Shown here piece after piece: positions 61,954 through 64,000 of a stretch of 64,000 nucleotides of DNA. Every line of letters begins with the position of its first letter. Positions within the stretch are counted from its first letter, which is position 1. Source of the DNA: Breoghania sp. (GTDB taxonomy: Bacteria; Pseudomonadota; Alphaproteobacteria; Rhizobiales; Stappiaceae); contig NZ_OY771475.1 in NCBI RefSeq assembly GCF_963674635.1, forward strand, positions 3,162,001 to 3,226,000, read 5' to 3'. Position numbers and translations under genes: made by a program. Below the pieces are notes generated by a model. The model ran no database searches and was not told the DNA's origin. It saw only the letters and a program-made list of their open reading frames with translations.

Positions 61954-63164
61954 GCCAGAAGCCGAACACGTTGCGTTCCGGACCCGACGATTCCGGTCAT
62001 TTCGGCATTTACGGCGGTCGGTTTGTCGCCGAAACCCTGATGCCGCTGATCCTCGATCTGCAGGAGGCCTACGATGCGGCCAAGGCCGATCCGGCCTATG
62101 CGGCCGAGCTTGAGAACCTCAACACCTATTATACCGGCCGTCCGAGCCCGCTCTATTTCGCGGAGCGCCTGACGGAGGAGCTTGGCGGCGCGAAGATCTA
62201 CTTCAAGCGCGACGAGCTGAACCACACCGGGTCTCACAAGATCAACAACTGCCTCGGCCAGATCCTGCTCGCCAAGCGCATGGGCAAGACGCGCATCATC
62301 GCCGAAACGGGCGCGGGACAGCACGGCGTGGCGACCGCGACCGTGTGCGCGCGCTTCGGGCTGCCTTGCGTGGTCTATATGGGCGCGACCGACGTGGAGC
62401 GTCAGGCGCCGAATGTCTTCCGCATGAAGCTTCTGGGCGCGGAGGTCATTCCGGTGACGGCGGGCGCGGGCACGCTGAAGGACGCGATGAACGAGGCGCT
62501 GCGCGACTGGGTGACCAATGTCGAGGACACCTATTACCTGATCGGCACCGCGGCAGGCCCGCATCCCTATCCGGAGATGGTGCGCGATTTCCAGTCGGTG
62601 ATCGGGCGCGAGACGCGCGAGCAGATCATGGAAGCGGAAGGCCGCCTGCCGGATGCGCTGGTCGCCGCCGTCGGCGGCGGATCGAACGCCATCGGCCTCT
62701 TCCATCCCTTCCTCGACGACGACAGCGTGCAGATCTATGGCGTGGAAGCCGGCGGGCTCGGCCTTGAAGGCGACGAGCACTGCGCCTCGCTCAACGCGGG
62801 CAAGCCCGGCGTTCTCCATGGCAACCGCACCTATCTGCTGCAGGACGATGACGGCCAGATCTATGAGGGCCATTCGATTTCCGCCGGCCTCGACTATCCG
62901 GGCATCGGGCCGGAGCATTCCTGGCTCAATGATATCGGACGGGTGAAATACGTGCCGATCATGGACAAGGAAGCCCTGGACGCCTTCCAGCTTCTGACCC
63001 GTGTGGAAGGCATCATTCCGGCACTGGAGCCCGCGCATGCGCTGGCGCAGGTGGTCAAGCTTGCGCCGACCATGGACAAGGACCAGATCATCGTCATGAA
63101 CCTGTGCGGACGTGGCGACAAGGACGTGTTCACGGTCGGAAAGATCCTCGGCTACGATTTGTGA
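61950..63164 (+). CDS. trpB: tryptophan synthase beta chain
   Basis: Condenses indole and serine to tryptophan with pyridoxal phosphate. The 404-residue protein starts with GTG at 61950. Signatures are FGIYGGRFVAETLMP, KRDELNHTGSHKINN with the PLP lysine in the HxxSHK-like motif, ETGAGQHGVATATVCA, and the phosphate loop GGGSNAIGLFHPF. The gene is followed by trpA after about 140 bases; the partner subunit forms the indole channel with it. Confidence 0.98.
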   Translation: MSQKPNTLRSGPDDSGHFGIYGGRFVAETLMPLILDLQEAYDAAKADPAYAAELENLNTYYTGRPSPLYFAERLTEELGGAKIYFKRDELNHTGSHKINNCLGQILLAKRMGKTRIIAETGAGQHGVATATVCARFGLPCVVYMGATDVERQAPNVFRMKLLGAEVIPVTAGAGTLKDAMNEALRDWVTNVEDTYYLIGTAAGPHPYPEMVRDFQSVIGRETREQIMEAEGRLPDALVAAVGGGSNAIGLFHPFLDDDSVQIYGVEAGGLGLEGDEHCASLNAGKPGVLHGNRTYLLQDDDGQIYEGHSISAGLDYPGIGPEHSWLNDIGRVKYVPIMDKEALDAFQLLTRVEGIIPALEPAHALAQVVKLAPTMDKDQIIVMNLCGRGDKDVFTVGKILGYDL

Positions 63165-63302
63165 GATAGGCCAGGCATCGGCAGTTTGCCGCGGATGGCG
63201 GCGCGCCGGTGCATTGACAGTGGGTCGCCGCACCTCCTACACCCTTACGACATTCCATGCCCGACGCGGCGCGCGGGCAGACAGACCATGGGATACATGC
63301 CG

Positions 63303-64000
63303 ATGAGCCCGACGAACGGGACCCGGATCGACCGCCGTTTCGCCGCTTGTGCAGCCGAAGGCCGCCCGGCGCTGGTCACTTTCGTCTCAGCCGGCGACCC
63401 GGATTACGATACCTCGCTGGAAATCCTGAAGGCCCTTCCGGGCGCGGGCGCGGATATCGTGGAACTCGGCATGCCGTTTTCCGATCCCATGGCTGAAGGC
63501 CCGACCATCCAGCTCGCCTCCCAGCGCGCGCTGGCGGGTGGACAGACCATGAAGAAGACGCTCTCCATGGTCCGCACCTTCCGCGAGAGCGACAACGAGA
63601 CCCCCATCGTGCTGATGGGCTACTACAATCCCATCTACGCCTATGGCAACGACGCCTTCCTGAAGGATGCGCGCGCGGCAGGCGTGGACGGGCTGATCAT
63701 CGTGGATCTGCCGCCGGAAGAAGATGAAGAGCTCTGCATTCCCGCGATCGAAGCGGGCATCAACTTCATCCGTCTCGCAACCCCGACCACCGATGACAAA
63801 CGGCTCCCCGCCGTTCTCGCCAACACGTCCGGCTTCGTCTATTACGTCTCCATCACCGGCATCACCGGCACGGCTGCGCCCGATGCGAACCGCGTGGCGG
63901 AGGCGGTGACCCGGATCAAGAGCCATACCTCGCTGCCCGTCGCTGTCGGTTTCGGCGTGACGTCGGCCAAGCAGGCAAAGGAAATCGGCCGCAACGCCGA
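63303..64000 (+). CDS. trpA: tryptophan synthase alpha chain (partial, runs off the window)
   Basis: Cleaves indole-3-glycerol phosphate to indole. The N-terminal about 232 residues are present: RIDRRFAACAAEGRPALVTF, the catalytic Glu in DIVELGMPFSDPMAEGPTIQ, PIVLMGYYNPIYAYGNDAF with its catalytic Asp region, GLIIVDLPPEE, and VYYVSITGITGTA. The 3' end lies beyond 64000. The start at 63303 is chosen from family length; in-frame ATGs at 63288 and 63297 are also possible. The gene is spaced 138 bases from trpB, wider than the trpF-trpB overlap. Confidence 0.95.
   Translation, partial: MSPTNGTRIDRRFAACAAEGRPALVTFVSAGDPDYDTSLEILKALPGAGADIVELGMPFSDPMAEGPTIQLASQRALAGGQTMKKTLSMVRTFRESDNETPIVLMGYYNPIYAYGNDAFLKDARAAGVDGLIIVDLPPEEDEELCIPAIEAGINFIRLATPTTDDKRLPAVLANTSGFVYYVSITGITGTAAPDANRVAEAVTRIKSHTSLPVAVGFGVTSAKQAKEIGRNA

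Overview
The window reads as a chromosomal segment of a high-GC alphaproteobacterium, most likely Hyphomicrobiales (Rhizobiales) and possibly Stappiaceae-like. The order is inferred from gene content and order: glnD-murJ-trpS next to mutS and a malic enzyme with a phosphotransacetylase-like tail; trpF-trpB-trpA; hisB-DUF2628-hisH-hisA-hisF-hisE-coaA; mltA-Smr-XRE; a Tim44-domain protein; OlsB; an intracellular PHA depolymerase; and a host-attachment-type protein. The family assignment is a guess. No rRNA, tRNA, CRISPR array, insertion sequence or prophage was recognised. This is mostly core chromosome with a few accessory islands.

Layout. 1-2.4 kb: a small membrane protein, a PAS-GGDEF diguanylate cyclase and a host-attachment-type protein. 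2.8-6.5 kb: HemG-type flavodoxin, PHA depolymerase with an unusual helix-hairpin-helix tail, then a YgjP/DUF45 zinc peptidase. 6.9-10.5 kb: a tight three-gene operon of coiled-coil, membrane-anchored and Gly-rich proteins with no clear function, the best candidate here for an undescribed system. 10.6-15.4 kb (minus): polA, an acyltransferase-3 membrane protein, fxsA. 15.7-18.7 kb: Tim44-like, mltA, Smr and XRE genes, nearly all touching or overlapping. 18.7-24.6 kb: pyrF (minus), then the late histidine genes and coaA. 24.7-33.1 kb: four methyl-accepting chemotaxis receptors with related Cache sensors, two sharing an apparently gene-converted signalling module. 33.4-42 kb (mostly minus): penicillin-binding protein 1A, DUF1330 protein, OlsB-type acyltransferase, hybrid histidine kinase, ComM/YifB. 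42.3-46.7 kb (minus): a 27-residue membrane peptide gene, gshB, coaBC-dut, and a LpoA-like lipoprotein. 47-49.7 kb (plus): rsmI-yraN and cysK. 49.7-58.2 kb (minus): glnD-murJ-trpS and mutS. 58.4-60.7 kb: malic enzyme. 60.7-64 kb: a YegP-like protein and trpF-trpB-trpA, the last cut by the window edge.

Functional groupings: peptidoglycan synthesis and turnover (PBP1A, MurJ, MltA, the LpoA-like lipoprotein, RsmI/YraN neighbourhood); amino-acid synthesis (his, trp, cysK); cofactors and nucleotides (coaA, coaBC, gshB, dut, pyrF, hemG); DNA replication and repair (polA, mutS, ComM, Smr); nitrogen signalling (glnD); carbon storage and overflow (phaZ, maeB); and taxis or second-messenger signalling (four receptors, diguanylate cyclase, hybrid kinase). 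Terminators at the ends of most units are strong GC hairpins, several of them placed between convergent genes and probably bidirectional.
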